64,000 nucleotides of DNA from a virus. Every line of letters begins with the position of its first letter. Position 1 is the stretch's first letter. The notes beneath the pieces are model-generated. The model saw only the letters and a list, made by a program, of their open reading frames with translations, had not been told where the DNA came from and did not search any database. Both the position numbers and the translations under genes were made by a program. Shown here piece by piece: positions 46,631 through 54,608 of the stretch. The stretch covers positions 1 through 64,000 of IMG/VR virus record IMGVR_UViG_3300022744_000026, one strand, 5' to 3'.

Positions 46631-46950
46631 GGCATCGCTGCGCCGATCTCGGCGGCGGCGCGGAGGATGGCGAGGCGGGTAGCGGCCGTTGGGTCGTTGC
46701 CGTGGTCTTCCGTCAGGTTGTCTCCAGAGTCAGGCCCGGTTCGATAGCCGACCATCACATGCGGCGGGTAGCTCGTGTTGATCCACTGCGTGACGCACAT
46801 GCTGAGCCTCACCGCCAGCCGCAGCGCGTCGCCGTCATCGTCGCGTGGGTTCCACCCAGCGCGCGGCAAGTCGGACGCACATTCGAACTCCTCGGACCAG
46901 TACCCCGCAGCCTTCGCAGCCAAATCCAGCATCTCCCGCTCAGTCCTCAT
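46627..46950 (-). CDS. Conserved small phage protein
   Basis: A 107-residue protein: MRTEREMLDLAAKAAGYWSE, GWNPRDDDGDALRLAVRLSM, TRLAILRAAAEIGAAMP. This matches the recurrent phage layout 'LLxLAAKAAG...WNPLxDDGDALRLAVxLxL...A.R.AIVRAAAEIGxAM' with no known function. Confidence 0.8.
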   Translation of the reverse strand: MRTEREMLDLAAKAAGYWSEEFECASDLPRAGWNPRDDDGDALRLAVRLSMCVTQWINTSYPPHVMVGYRTGPDSGDNLTEDHGNDPTAATRLAILRAAAEIGAAMP

Positions 46951-47126
46951 TTCCTACCTCCAGTCACCCGCACATTCACCACCCGCACCACCAGTCCCGC
47001 CAAGATGCAGGCATAGAAGTACAGCGTTCCCAGCGCCTTGTTGCCGAACAGGCTGGCGCCGCCAAACATCACTGCCAGCACGAGGGCGCCGGCCACCAGT
47101 TGGTCAGTCCGGCGCATTGCCTTCAT
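46947..47126 (-). CDS. Two-span small membrane protein
   Basis: A 59-residue protein (MKAMRRTDQLVAGALVLAVM...) with two hydrophobic spans: VAGALVLAVMFGGASLF and LYFYACILAGLVVRVVNV. ATG 47117 is an alternative start. No ribosome site is ideal. First larger gene of this minus-strand cluster. Confidence 0.55.
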   Translation of the reverse strand: MKAMRRTDQLVAGALVLAVMFGGASLFGNKALGTLYFYACILAGLVVRVVNVRVTGGRK

Positions 47127-47169
47127 CCTGCGGCTCGTAGCCGTCTTCGTCCTTCGGATCGGGGTCCAT
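47104..47169 (-). CDS. 21-residue acidic peptide (doubtful)
   Basis: MDPDPKDEDGYEPQDEGNAP and Asp, with GGAGG 4-5 nt before its ATG, lies upstream of and overlapping the start of the membrane protein gene. It could be a leader peptide that couples translation, or chance. Confidence 0.3.
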   Translation of the reverse strand: MDPDPKDEDGYEPQDEGNAPD

Positions 47170-47194
47170 GTGTGCCTCCATGTTGTGTGGGTGC

Positions 47195-47200
47195 AGTGTA
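47195..47200 (-). promoter_or_regulatory. Candidate early promoter (-10 TACACT)
   Basis: Minus strand CAAAATCGC then TACACT, upstream of the small accessory operon; compare GAAAATAGC-TACACT at 8505. No good -35. Confidence 0.45.
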
Positions 47201-47353
47201 GCGATTTTGATGATGTTGTGCGGCTTGTTACAAGTTGACGCAAGGCCGGTAATGGCTGGCAGGGGCAGAACTGACCCCGGTTAGACACTCGGTAATTTGA
47301 AAACGGCCCGTCTACACTAGGCGTTTTCAATTGCTGCGCTGCACCATTACCGG

Positions 47354-47534
47354 ATTACCAGTTACCCGCACAAGACATATAGAAAGACACATAGAACATT
47401 CACTACATTCATTCATATTGTAGTTAGTGAATGAATATATAAATCTCTCATAGTATCTAGTATTATGGTAATAATGGTAATTTGGTATTGGTATAGAAGA
47501 AAAGACAATGAAATCAACAACTTAGCGAATTACC
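47354..47534. other. AT-rich dyad-symmetric element, copy 2
   Basis: Noncoding homologue of the block at 21672-21856. Landmarks in the same order are ATTACCAGTTACC 47354, AAGACATATAGA 47372, CATTCAC 47397, AGTGAATGAAT 47426, TCTCTCATAGT 47444, TATGGTAATA 47464, ATCAACAACTTAGC 47513 and ATTACC 47529. Offsets from the second landmark differ from copy 1 by at most 7 nt. The centre again folds: CATTCACTACA against TGTAGTTAGTGAATG, with changes on both arms relative to copy 1. Further GGTAAT boxes lie at 47249 and 47291. Fills the gap between divergent genes. Confidence 0.75.
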
Positions 47535-47775
47535 GGCAACCTAACCAAGCCTAACCGACGTTCCGCACCACAACCGGCGGAAAGCTGCTACAGTGCGGGC
47601 TGTGCACGGCGAGCTGCACTGGTGCTGAAAGCGGGTACACTGCATCGGTCGACTTTGGTTGACCCGGCGTGACACCCGGAAATTTGGATGTAAACAAGGG
47701 CTGATGCTCTGCGGGTAGGCTTACCAAAGCCTGTGTCACACCTGCTGAGCGTCAGTCCTTTTTTGCTTTTGCACT
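47535..47775 (+). promoter_or_regulatory. Upstream region of the Bro-N gene
   Basis: No gene. It holds a hairpin AGGCTT-ACCA-AAGCCT at 47717-47732, an inverted pair GTGACAC (47669) / GTGTCAC (47733) that could be operator half-sites, TTGACC at 47659 as a possible -35, and a TACACT at 47637. The run TCCTTTTTTGCTTTTGCACT precedes the ATG, with no Shine-Dalgarno. Confidence 0.45.
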
Positions 47776-48567
47776 ATGAACAACCTTATCCCTTTTGAGT
47801 TCGACGGCGCTGCCGTGCGTGTTGTGACTGGAGGCGACGGCGAACACCAGTTCGTCGCGTCCGATGTCCTTGGTGTTCTCGCTCTTGACCGCAAAGCGCT
47901 GGAACGCCTGGATGACGATGAGAAGGGTGTGAGTTCAATTCACACCCCTGGTGGCCACCAGCAGATGACCACCATCAACGAGTCCGGCCTCTACAGCCTG
48001 ATCCTCGGCAGCCGCAAGCCCGAAGCCAAGCGGTTCAAGAAGTGGGTCACCAGCGAGGTGCTGCCGGCCATCCGCAAGACCGGCGTCTACGCCACGCCGG
48101 CCGCCGCTGCGCCGACCGGTGATGATCTAAAGCTGTCGCTGCTTGAGTCCGCCGTGCGTCGCGGTCTGGTGAGCGCCCCGGCTGCGGAGATTGCCGCCCT
48201 GCGGATCATTGGCGTGGAGCCCGAGCCTGCGGTGCCAGCCGCCATCCTGCCGAGGATCGAGTCTTCGGACGTTCGTGTGGTGCCGTCTCCGCGCAAGCCG
48301 CGCGCACCGGCCGCGCCGAAGCCGAAGATCCAGCTCACGGCGAGTGTTTACGGCAGGATGCACTGGCCAGATGCGGCGCTGCGCGTTGAGTTGCACCAAG
48401 CGGAGGAGTGGTTGACGCAGAGTGAAAGCACGCTCTTGGCCGCAATGAAGGAGCGTGGCTATCTGGACGGCGAATTCGAGCCGACGCCAAAGGCCAAGAA
48501 TCTGCGCGACAAGTACGGTTGGAAGCTGAGGGCGCTGCTCGGCGCGCTGGGCGTCTCGGCGTACTGA
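47776..48567 (+). CDS. Bro-N domain antirepressor-like protein
   Basis: A 263-residue protein. Residues ~1-105 are a Bro-N domain: IPFEFDGAAVRVV, EHQFVASDVLGVLALDRKAL, VSSIHTPGGHQQMTTINESG, LYSLILGSRKPEAKRFKKWV, TSEVLPAIRKTGVY. The middle is a linker; the C-terminal ~60 residues (AEEWLTQSESTLLAAMKERG, PTPKAKNLRDKYGWKLRA) may be a second small DNA- or protein-binding domain. Phage Bro-N proteins act as antirepressors or regulators. It adjoins the AT-rich element, as the KilA-N gene adjoins the other copy. Confidence 0.88.
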   Translation: MNNLIPFEFDGAAVRVVTGGDGEHQFVASDVLGVLALDRKALERLDDDEKGVSSIHTPGGHQQMTTINESGLYSLILGSRKPEAKRFKKWVTSEVLPAIRKTGVYATPAAAAPTGDDLKLSLLESAVRRGLVSAPAAEIAALRIIGVEPEPAVPAAILPRIESSDVRVVPSPRKPRAPAAPKPKIQLTASVYGRMHWPDAALRVELHQAEEWLTQSESTLLAAMKERGYLDGEFEPTPKAKNLRDKYGWKLRALLGALGVSAY

Positions 48568-48582
48568 TGCCGCTAATGCCAT

Positions 48583-48602
48583 CGTGACCCCATCATGGCG
48601 CG
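48583..48602 (+). promoter_or_regulatory. Late promoter element before 1509-residue gene
   Basis: CGTGAC at 48583, N2, CATCAT, six bases, ATG 48603. It lies 16 nt after the Bro-N stop, so it is not simply a stop codon. No Shine-Dalgarno. Confidence 0.6.
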
Positions 48603-51600
48603 ATGGCACTCATCCTGTTCCTCAAGGCATCGTCTATTCCGGCTGGCGCGCGCTGGATCAGCGTGCACCCCAATGGCGATGCTGGCCCGGCCCAGCCCAT
48701 CCTGATCCAGCCGCAAGCTGACGGCAGCGCGAAGGTCATCGGCGGCGCAGGTGGCAGCCTCAACCACATGCGCATCCGCGCCGTGCGCAGCGAGGCCGAG
48801 TACAAGGCTGAGGCCGAGAAGTCCCGCGCCGAGAAGACCGCACAGAAGAAGGCGCAGACCCTGGCGGACAAAGCCGCCGGCATCCACGAGTCCAAGAAGA
48901 AGGCGCGCGACGCCGTGACTGCGCAGCGGCGCAAGGCACAGCAGGAGTTCGTGCAGACGGTCGCGGAGGCTGCCGGGTGGAAGCCGGAGCAACTGGCGCC
49001 GCCCGATGTGTCCGGCCTGAGCGAAGGCGCCGCGCGCAAAGCGGTCGACCAGCACCACCGTGAGATTTTCCAGAAGGCCCGGGAGGTCGTTGAGCAGCAG
49101 CGCCAGCGGCTGGTGCACGACTCGGACGCCCGCGCGCAGGCTGGTCTGGGCGAGGTGCCGCTTGAGTCCAGCAAGCCCGAAGACCTGTCCGTGCAGGATC
49201 TGGCGCCGGTGCAGACGGGCAACAGCGGGCTGGGGTTCTCTGCCGAGTACGGCAAGCGCGCCGCGGCGGCCGGGCTGACTGCCGAGGAGAAGTCCGCCGA
49301 GGCCGGCGCTGCCAAGCCGCCGCTCACCGACGAGCAGCGCAAGGCGGCCGTCGAGCGCGGCGAGGCAAAGAAGCTCATCAAGAAGGAGCTTGAGGGCATC
49401 AAGCAGGCCGAGCGGCCCAAGGTGGCTGTCGACCTGATCGACGCGAAGAAGGCGGCCGACCTGCTGCGCGCCGAGAAGAAGATGCAGGCGCTGGAGAAGC
49501 AGGCTCGGCAGGCCACCAAGCAGATTGACGACTCGAAGACCGAGCCCAAGGCGTTTGTTCTGGAGTACACGGCCGACGATGACGTCGACGCGAAGATCAA
49601 GCAGGACATCGATGACGAACTCGCCACGGTAGCGACCACGTCATTTCTCAACGAAGTCGGCAAACTCGCAGACGGCGACCCGCGCGATCGCCTGGGCAAG
49701 CACGTCGGCCACGGCGCCTACAACGCGATCAACGCTGTGTCGCTGGCTGTTGGTGGCGACGCGCTGATCGACCGCTCTGTCGTGGACGTGCTGGGCATTG
49801 ATGCAGCCACGCAGATCCTGGCGCGCCGCGTGCAGCGCGACATGCCCGACCAGGCTGAGCGGATTGCGGAAGGCGTCAAGGCGTTCCATGCTGACACGCA
49901 CGCCGCCACCACGGCCCGCGCGCTGACGCAGGCCGCGCAGCTCACTGATGCCGCGAAGGCGATCGAGCTGCCGGACGGCGAGACGGCCACGGACCTGCAG
50001 ACCGCGCAGGAGTTGAACGCCAAGCGCCGCGCCGCGGTCGGCGACGCGCAGCGCATCCTGGGGCAGGTCTACGGCGAGCAGGAGGCCAATGCGAGCATGG
50101 TGATGGCGCTGAGCCGCAAGGCGCGCGACAAGTTGGATGTGCCGATGGGCAAGGGCAGCATCGAGTCGGCGATCACGCAGGCTCGGGCGCTGGGCCTGCA
50201 GCGCGGCGAGTACACCATCGAGCAGCGCGCCGGCCAGACGTGGCTGACTGTGCACGATACCGGCATGGACCGGCTGGCGAAGCCGATCCAGCGCGCGGAC
50301 GTCGAGCAACTGCGCGACAACCTCGACATCATGTCCGGTGCACATGACGAGGACGGATGGATGCCGAAGGGCGTGGCGGACAGGCCGGACTTGGACTTGA
50401 GGCCTGAGCCTGGCGTGGCGCCGCGGCTGGGGAGTGAGTTCGCCCCCGAGGCTGGAGGCGACATTGAGCAGCACCTGCGCGACTACATCGGCGGGCGGGC
50501 GGCGGATGGGGACACGCCGTCTGACATCCTGGCGGATGTCCAGTCGGCCGAATTCTTCCGCAAGGCTGGCGACACGGCCGCCTACCGGGCAGCGCTGGAT
50601 GCCGTGGCGCCGAACGACAACGGACAGGTGCGCGCGGAGGCCATGGGCCCGGCGTTCGATCGCTATGCCGACGACTTCGTGAAGCGCGAGTATGGCGGCG
50701 CGCGCAGCGCGCTGAACAGCCAGCAGGTGAAGGTTGACGACGTTGCCGGCGAGGCGCTGCACCGCGCCCTGGCCGAGCACCCGGACGGCGTGGCGGCGTT
50801 CAAGGCGATCGGCGACCTGACGAACAAGGACCAGCGCACCCTGCGAGAGTTCTTTCACCGCGAGATTGCGAAAGAGGATCCCGAGGCGGCGGCCACCCGC
50901 CACCAGTTGGAGGCGCATACTGCCGCCGAGCCCGAGCGCGAAACCGAAGACATGTTCGGCGAGCGCACCGAAAACCCCGAGTGGTCGGAGTGGCGCAGCA
51001 AGCGCGACGAGCTGGCGGGAAAGCTAAGCGCCGGCAGCCTGGACTGGGCGAAGTACGCCGACACGCACCGTGGCCATGAGAAAGCCTACGAGTCGATTCA
51101 GGACATCATCCGTGGCCGCGTGAGCGAGGCATTCGCGCGGCACCACAACACGCTGCGGCCCAATGAGCCGGTCAAGGTCGGCCGGTCGGTCATCCGCAAC
51201 AACCTGAACCACCTCGATGCCACGGACCCGGCTGCGCGCGCCGATCGGGAGCGCAAGGAAAGCGAGTTGCGCGACAGCCTGCGCGAGCGCGTGCAGGGCC
51301 GGTACGCGGCCGGCGGCGTCAGCGACAAGCTGGATGCGGCGCGCGACCAGCGCGAGGCATTCGAGCAGGCGCAGATGGGGTTCTTCGGTGGCGACGAGCC
51401 GGCGGCAGGCGCGCAGGCTGGAAAGCTGGCGCCTGACCTGAAGGCCGGCGACGAGCGCCACACCCTAGGACACGCCGCCGAGCGCCAACTCGCCGGCCTG
51501 GTGGCACGCATGGGCGGCAACTTCAAGCCCGGCCAGCCGGTCAAACTGTTCCGCCCCACCATGTCCGGCGGCGACAACTACGCGCGCCAGCGCGCCATCA

Positions 51601-53132
51601 AGCTGATCGAGAAAAACAAGCGCATGGGCCTGCACCTGGGTGCCGGGTCAGGCAAGACCCTGGTGAGCCTGGGTGCGTTCACGCACATGAAGGCACAGGG
51701 CAAGGCCAGCCGCGCGATCTACGCCGTGCCCAGCATCGTGCAGGGGCAGATGGGCGCGGAGGCGCTGCGGTTTCTGGAGCCAGGCAAGTACAACTGGCAC
51801 TGCCAGCCTGGCGCCAGCCGGGATGAGCGGATCGCGGCTTACAAGAATCCTGCGCACGATTTCTGCGTGGTCACGCACCAGTCGCTGCGCGACGACCTGA
51901 TCCACCTTGGTGCTGAGCATGCCGGCATCGAGCCGGACGCCATGCGCGAGAAGCTGGGCACGATGCGCCGCGGCGAGCGCAAGGAGTGGGCCAGCAAGGT
52001 GCTGGAGCATCACGGCATCCACTTCGACTTCTCGGCAGTGGATGAGGGGCACAACCTGCTGGACCGCGCCGGCAAGGCCGACTCTGCGATGTCGGTTGCG
52101 ATCGGCGGGCTGACGGATCACACGCCGTACCACCTCAGCATGACTGCCGACCCGGTGCGCAACAACGACGCCAGCGAAGTGTTTTCTGCCCTGCAGAAGG
52201 TCGCACCAGACCGCTACACCGACCGCGCCGAGTTCATGCGCCGCTACGGCCCGGACACCGTGGCATCGAAGGACGGCCTGCAGCGCGAGATGGCGCGCTA
52301 CTTCTACGCGCACAGCATCACGCCGGACGTGAAGGCCACCAGCCAGGAAATCAAAGTGCCGCTGCACGAGGAGCAGAAGACCGCCATGGCGCAGCTCGAC
52401 CGCGACATCTCGACCATGAGGCTGGCGCGCATGCGCAAGACCGTGGACGTGGAGACCGCCAAGCGGGTGAGCCCGGGTGCGTTCGAGGGCGTGCCAGAGG
52501 ACAAGCACGAGGCCGTCGCCAAGGGGCTGCAGGACTCCATCGGCATCGTGCGCGAGACCGCGACGCAGCGCGTCATCAACGCCCACCCGAAGGCCGAGAA
52601 GATGACCGAGCTGGTCAAGCAGATCAAGGCGCGCCCCGGCAAGGCCGGCGTGGTGTTTGTGCACAGCCTGGAAAGCGTGGAAGCCATCAAGCAGCGGCTC
52701 GAAGGCGAGGGCATGCGCGTGGTGACGATCAGCGGGTCCGACTCCAGCGAGGAGAAGGACCGCAAGCGCAAGATGTTCAGCCCGGACTCAGGCGAGGCGC
52801 AGGCCGATGTGCTGGTGGCGAGCGATGCCGCCAGCACGGGGCTGAATGCGCAGAGGGGGCAGTATCTGGTGCAGTACGACACGCCCGCGACGGCGGTGAC
52901 ACACGCTCAGAGGCGGGCCCGCATCCATCGCACGGGACAGAAGCAAGACATCGACCTCATCGACTTGGTGGCGGACCATCCGTCCGAGCGCAAGGCGCGC
53001 GACCGGCTGGCGAAGAAGTACAGCATGCGGCAGGTGATGACCTCACCCCTGGAGAAGGTGGACGATACCGGCGTGGCTGCGTATCTGAACGCGCGCAAGG
53101 TGCAACAGGACGAGCAGAGCGGGTTGTTTTGA
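48603..53132 (+). CDS. Giant SF2 helicase polyvalent protein (DarB-like context)
   Basis: A 1509-residue protein. The N-terminal ~950 residues are charged and helical, with a conserved-looking segment at ~350-430 (DGDPRDRLGKHVGHGAYNAI). The C-terminal ~500 are a SNF2/SF2 helicase: NKRMGLHLGAGSGKTLVSLG (Walker A ~1013), FCVVTHQSLRDD, FDFSAVDEGHNLLDRAG (DEGH box ~1147), LSMTADPVRN, GVVFVHSLESVEAIK, VLVASDAASTGLNAQRGQYL and THAQRRARIHRTGQK (motif VI ~1435). Large helicase proteins encoded among head genes, such as P1 DarB, are packaged and protect DNA from restriction on entry. Here that role is inferred from size and position. Confidence 0.8.
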   Translation: MALILFLKASSIPAGARWISVHPNGDAGPAQPILIQPQADGSAKVIGGAGGSLNHMRIRAVRSEAEYKAEAEKSRAEKTAQKKAQTLADKAAGIHESKKKARDAVTAQRRKAQQEFVQTVAEAAGWKPEQLAPPDVSGLSEGAARKAVDQHHREIFQKAREVVEQQRQRLVHDSDARAQAGLGEVPLESSKPEDLSVQDLAPVQTGNSGLGFSAEYGKRAAAAGLTAEEKSAEAGAAKPPLTDEQRKAAVERGEAKKLIKKELEGIKQAERPKVAVDLIDAKKAADLLRAEKKMQALEKQARQATKQIDDSKTEPKAFVLEYTADDDVDAKIKQDIDDELATVATTSFLNEVGKLADGDPRDRLGKHVGHGAYNAINAVSLAVGGDALIDRSVVDVLGIDAATQILARRVQRDMPDQAERIAEGVKAFHADTHAATTARALTQAAQLTDAAKAIELPDGETATDLQTAQELNAKRRAAVGDAQRILGQVYGEQEANASMVMALSRKARDKLDVPMGKGSIESAITQARALGLQRGEYTIEQRAGQTWLTVHDTGMDRLAKPIQRADVEQLRDNLDIMSGAHDEDGWMPKGVADRPDLDLRPEPGVAPRLGSEFAPEAGGDIEQHLRDYIGGRAADGDTPSDILADVQSAEFFRKAGDTAAYRAALDAVAPNDNGQVRAEAMGPAFDRYADDFVKREYGGARSALNSQQVKVDDVAGEALHRALAEHPDGVAAFKAIGDLTNKDQRTLREFFHREIAKEDPEAAATRHQLEAHTAAEPERETEDMFGERTENPEWSEWRSKRDELAGKLSAGSLDWAKYADTHRGHEKAYESIQDIIRGRVSEAFARHHNTLRPNEPVKVGRSVIRNNLNHLDATDPAARADRERKESELRDSLRERVQGRYAAGGVSDKLDAARDQREAFEQAQMGFFGGDEPAAGAQAGKLAPDLKAGDERHTLGHAAERQLAGLVARMGGNFKPGQPVKLFRPTMSGGDNYARQRAIKLIEKNKRMGLHLGAGSGKTLVSLGAFTHMKAQGKASRAIYAVPSIVQGQMGAEALRFLEPGKYNWHCQPGASRDERIAAYKNPAHDFCVVTHQSLRDDLIHLGAEHAGIEPDAMREKLGTMRRGERKEWASKVLEHHGIHFDFSAVDEGHNLLDRAGKADSAMSVAIGGLTDHTPYHLSMTADPVRNNDASEVFSALQKVAPDRYTDRAEFMRRYGPDTVASKDGLQREMARYFYAHSITPDVKATSQEIKVPLHEEQKTAMAQLDRDISTMRLARMRKTVDVETAKRVSPGAFEGVPEDKHEAVAKGLQDSIGIVRETATQRVINAHPKAEKMTELVKQIKARPGKAGVVFVHSLESVEAIKQRLEGEGMRVVTISGSDSSEEKDRKRKMFSPDSGEAQADVLVASDAASTGLNAQRGQYLVQYDTPATAVTHAQRRARIHRTGQKQDIDLIDLVADHPSERKARDRLAKKYSMRQVMTSPLEKVDDTGVAAYLNARKVQQDEQSGLF

Positions 53133-53146
53133 GCTAAATTGCGACC

Positions 53147-53401
53147 ATGACCCACCCACGCCAACACCTAGCCGACCTCGCCGCCCTGTCCCACAAGACC
53201 GAGCAGGCCGAGCGCAACATCCTGGCGCGCGCCGAGTCGGCGCTTGCGCGGTGCCAGTCCGACATTGACCGGCTGCGGCCGGCTGCGCTGGTGCCTGGCG
53301 CCAGCGAGGCGATGGAGTATCAGCAGGCGGTGATGGACCGCGGGCGGCTGCAGGTGGTGATTGCGCAGGCGAGGAAGCTGCTGGAGAAGGCGAATGGCTG
53401 A
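53147..53401 (+). CDS. Small coiled-coil protein
   Basis: An 84-residue protein beginning MTHPRQHLADLAALSHKTEQ, helical throughout (AERNILARAESALARCQSDI, MEYQQAVMDRGRLQVVIAQA). No motif. Overlaps the next start by 8 nt. Function unknown. Confidence 0.6.
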   Translation: MTHPRQHLADLAALSHKTEQAERNILARAESALARCQSDIDRLRPAALVPGASEAMEYQQAVMDRGRLQVVIAQARKLLEKANG

Positions 53402-53651
53402 TCGGTGCACGCGGTGTGGCGGGGAGATGAGGCCGGGTGTCGCCATGGGGCAGACGTACACGGGGTCGGCTGACTTCGCTGGCGGCGAGGTGGTGACGAT
53501 GTCGCCGGGTGGGCCTGGGCGGCTGGTGGCGTGCCTGAAGTGTGTGGGTTGCGGGCACTCGGTGTCGGCGCCCGCTGGGATGGTCAAGTCGGGGCCGGCG
53601 GGGTGCTGGGATGCGCCTGAGCTGGGGGCAGGGCGCTGGAGCGCCGAGTAA
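53394..53651 (+). CDS. Small zinc-binding protein
   Basis: An 85-residue protein. MADRCTRCGGEMRPGVAMGQ and VACLKCVGCGHSVS supply two cysteine pairs for a zinc ribbon, with the middle a beta region (YTGSADFAGGEVVTMSPGG). The long spacing between pairs is unusual. Function unknown. Confidence 0.6.
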   Translation: MADRCTRCGGEMRPGVAMGQTYTGSADFAGGEVVTMSPGGPGRLVACLKCVGCGHSVSAPAGMVKSGPAGCWDAPELGAGRWSAE

Positions 53652-53663
53652 CCGCCCCTGCGT

Positions 53664-53684
53664 CGTGACCGCACATTTGCGGTC
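53664..53684 (+). promoter_or_regulatory. Late promoter element before prohead protease
   Basis: CGTGAC at 53664, N2, CACATT, then seven bases, ATG 53685 (21-nt spacing). In intergenic DNA, without Shine-Dalgarno. Confidence 0.6.
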
Positions 53685-54608
53685 ATGCACGATGCATCCA
53701 GCCTGCCCGACTTCATCAGCATCTCGGGCTTGTTCAAGGCGATGCCCCAGTCCGAGGGTGGGCAGCGCTTCGTGTACTTCGAGGCATCGAACGAAGGTCT
53801 GGACCAGCAGAACGAGATCGTGAGTGCGAAAGCGCTGGGTGAGTCGAAAGACTACTACCTCCGCTACGGCAACATTGACATAGATCATTTGACCCTGACC
53901 GGCCGCCCGAACCCGGCGAAGGGCTATCCCGGCATCCCGGACTACATGAGCTACGAGATTGGCGTGCCCGTTGAGGTGCGCCAGTCCGGCAAGACGACGT
54001 TCGTCAAGAGCCAGATCAAGTCCGGCGAGGGCCCTGCGGCCGAGAAGGCGAACCAGTTCTGGAACAGCCTGATGACGAACCCGCCGACCCGCTGGTATCC
54101 CAGTGTCGGCGGCGCCATCGACCCCGAAGGGCGGATTGTCGAACTGGACCCGGCCACCGGCGCCAAGAAGGTGATCATCACCAAGGTGCGCTGGACGAAC
54201 ATCGGCGTGAGCCTCACGCCCGTCAACCAGCATGTCCCCGGCTGCGCCACGGTGCCGATCGGCGCCTTCGCCAAGTGCCACACGCCTGGTGGCGGATTAG
54301 ACCTGACCAAGGCCCTGACCGCCGGCTACGGCTCCGATTCCGCCACCCTCACCGGCGGCGCAGCCCTGCGCATGCAGTCGCTCGACGGCGCCGTGCGCGA
54401 CACCACCGTGCCCACGCCCCAATACTGGACATGGCGCGACAAGATGGCCGGCGCCATTCGTGACGGCAGCATTCGCATACCGAACGCTGAGGGCTTGATT
54501 GCCCACAGCGCCACTACCTACGGCATGCCCCTGTCCGATGCCGCGGAATACGTGGAGCGCTTTTTGCGCGACCTGAAACACGGACTATCTCGACGGAGAA
54601 ACGCATGA
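53685..54608 (+). CDS. Prohead maturation protease
   Basis: A 307-residue protein just upstream of scaffold and capsid genes. DQQNEIVSAKALGES, YYLRYGNIDIDHLTLTGRPN (possible catalytic His), YEIGVPVEVRQSG, FVKSQIKSGEGPAAEKANQF, PPTRWYPSVGGAI and ITKVRWTNIGVSLTPVNQHV match phage head-maturation proteases. Residues ~205-235 repeat a segment of the capsid N-terminus (LTKALTAGYGSD...LTGGAALRMQSLD). The tail is helical. It cuts scaffold and capsid during head assembly. Confidence 0.75.
   Translation: MHDASSLPDFISISGLFKAMPQSEGGQRFVYFEASNEGLDQQNEIVSAKALGESKDYYLRYGNIDIDHLTLTGRPNPAKGYPGIPDYMSYEIGVPVEVRQSGKTTFVKSQIKSGEGPAAEKANQFWNSLMTNPPTRWYPSVGGAIDPEGRIVELDPATGAKKVIITKVRWTNIGVSLTPVNQHVPGCATVPIGAFAKCHTPGGGLDLTKALTAGYGSDSATLTGGAALRMQSLDGAVRDTTVPTPQYWTWRDKMAGAIRDGSIRIPNAEGLIAHSATTYGMPLSDAAEYVERFLRDLKHGLSRRRNA

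Noticed and set aside
21541-47540. CRISPR array or IS element in the AT-rich gaps
   Set aside because: No regularly spaced direct repeats, no transposase and no target duplications; dyad symmetry explains the repeats better.
51648-52664. 338-codon minus-strand frame opposite the SF2 helicase
   Set aside because: Shadow frame; the plus strand carries intact helicase motifs.
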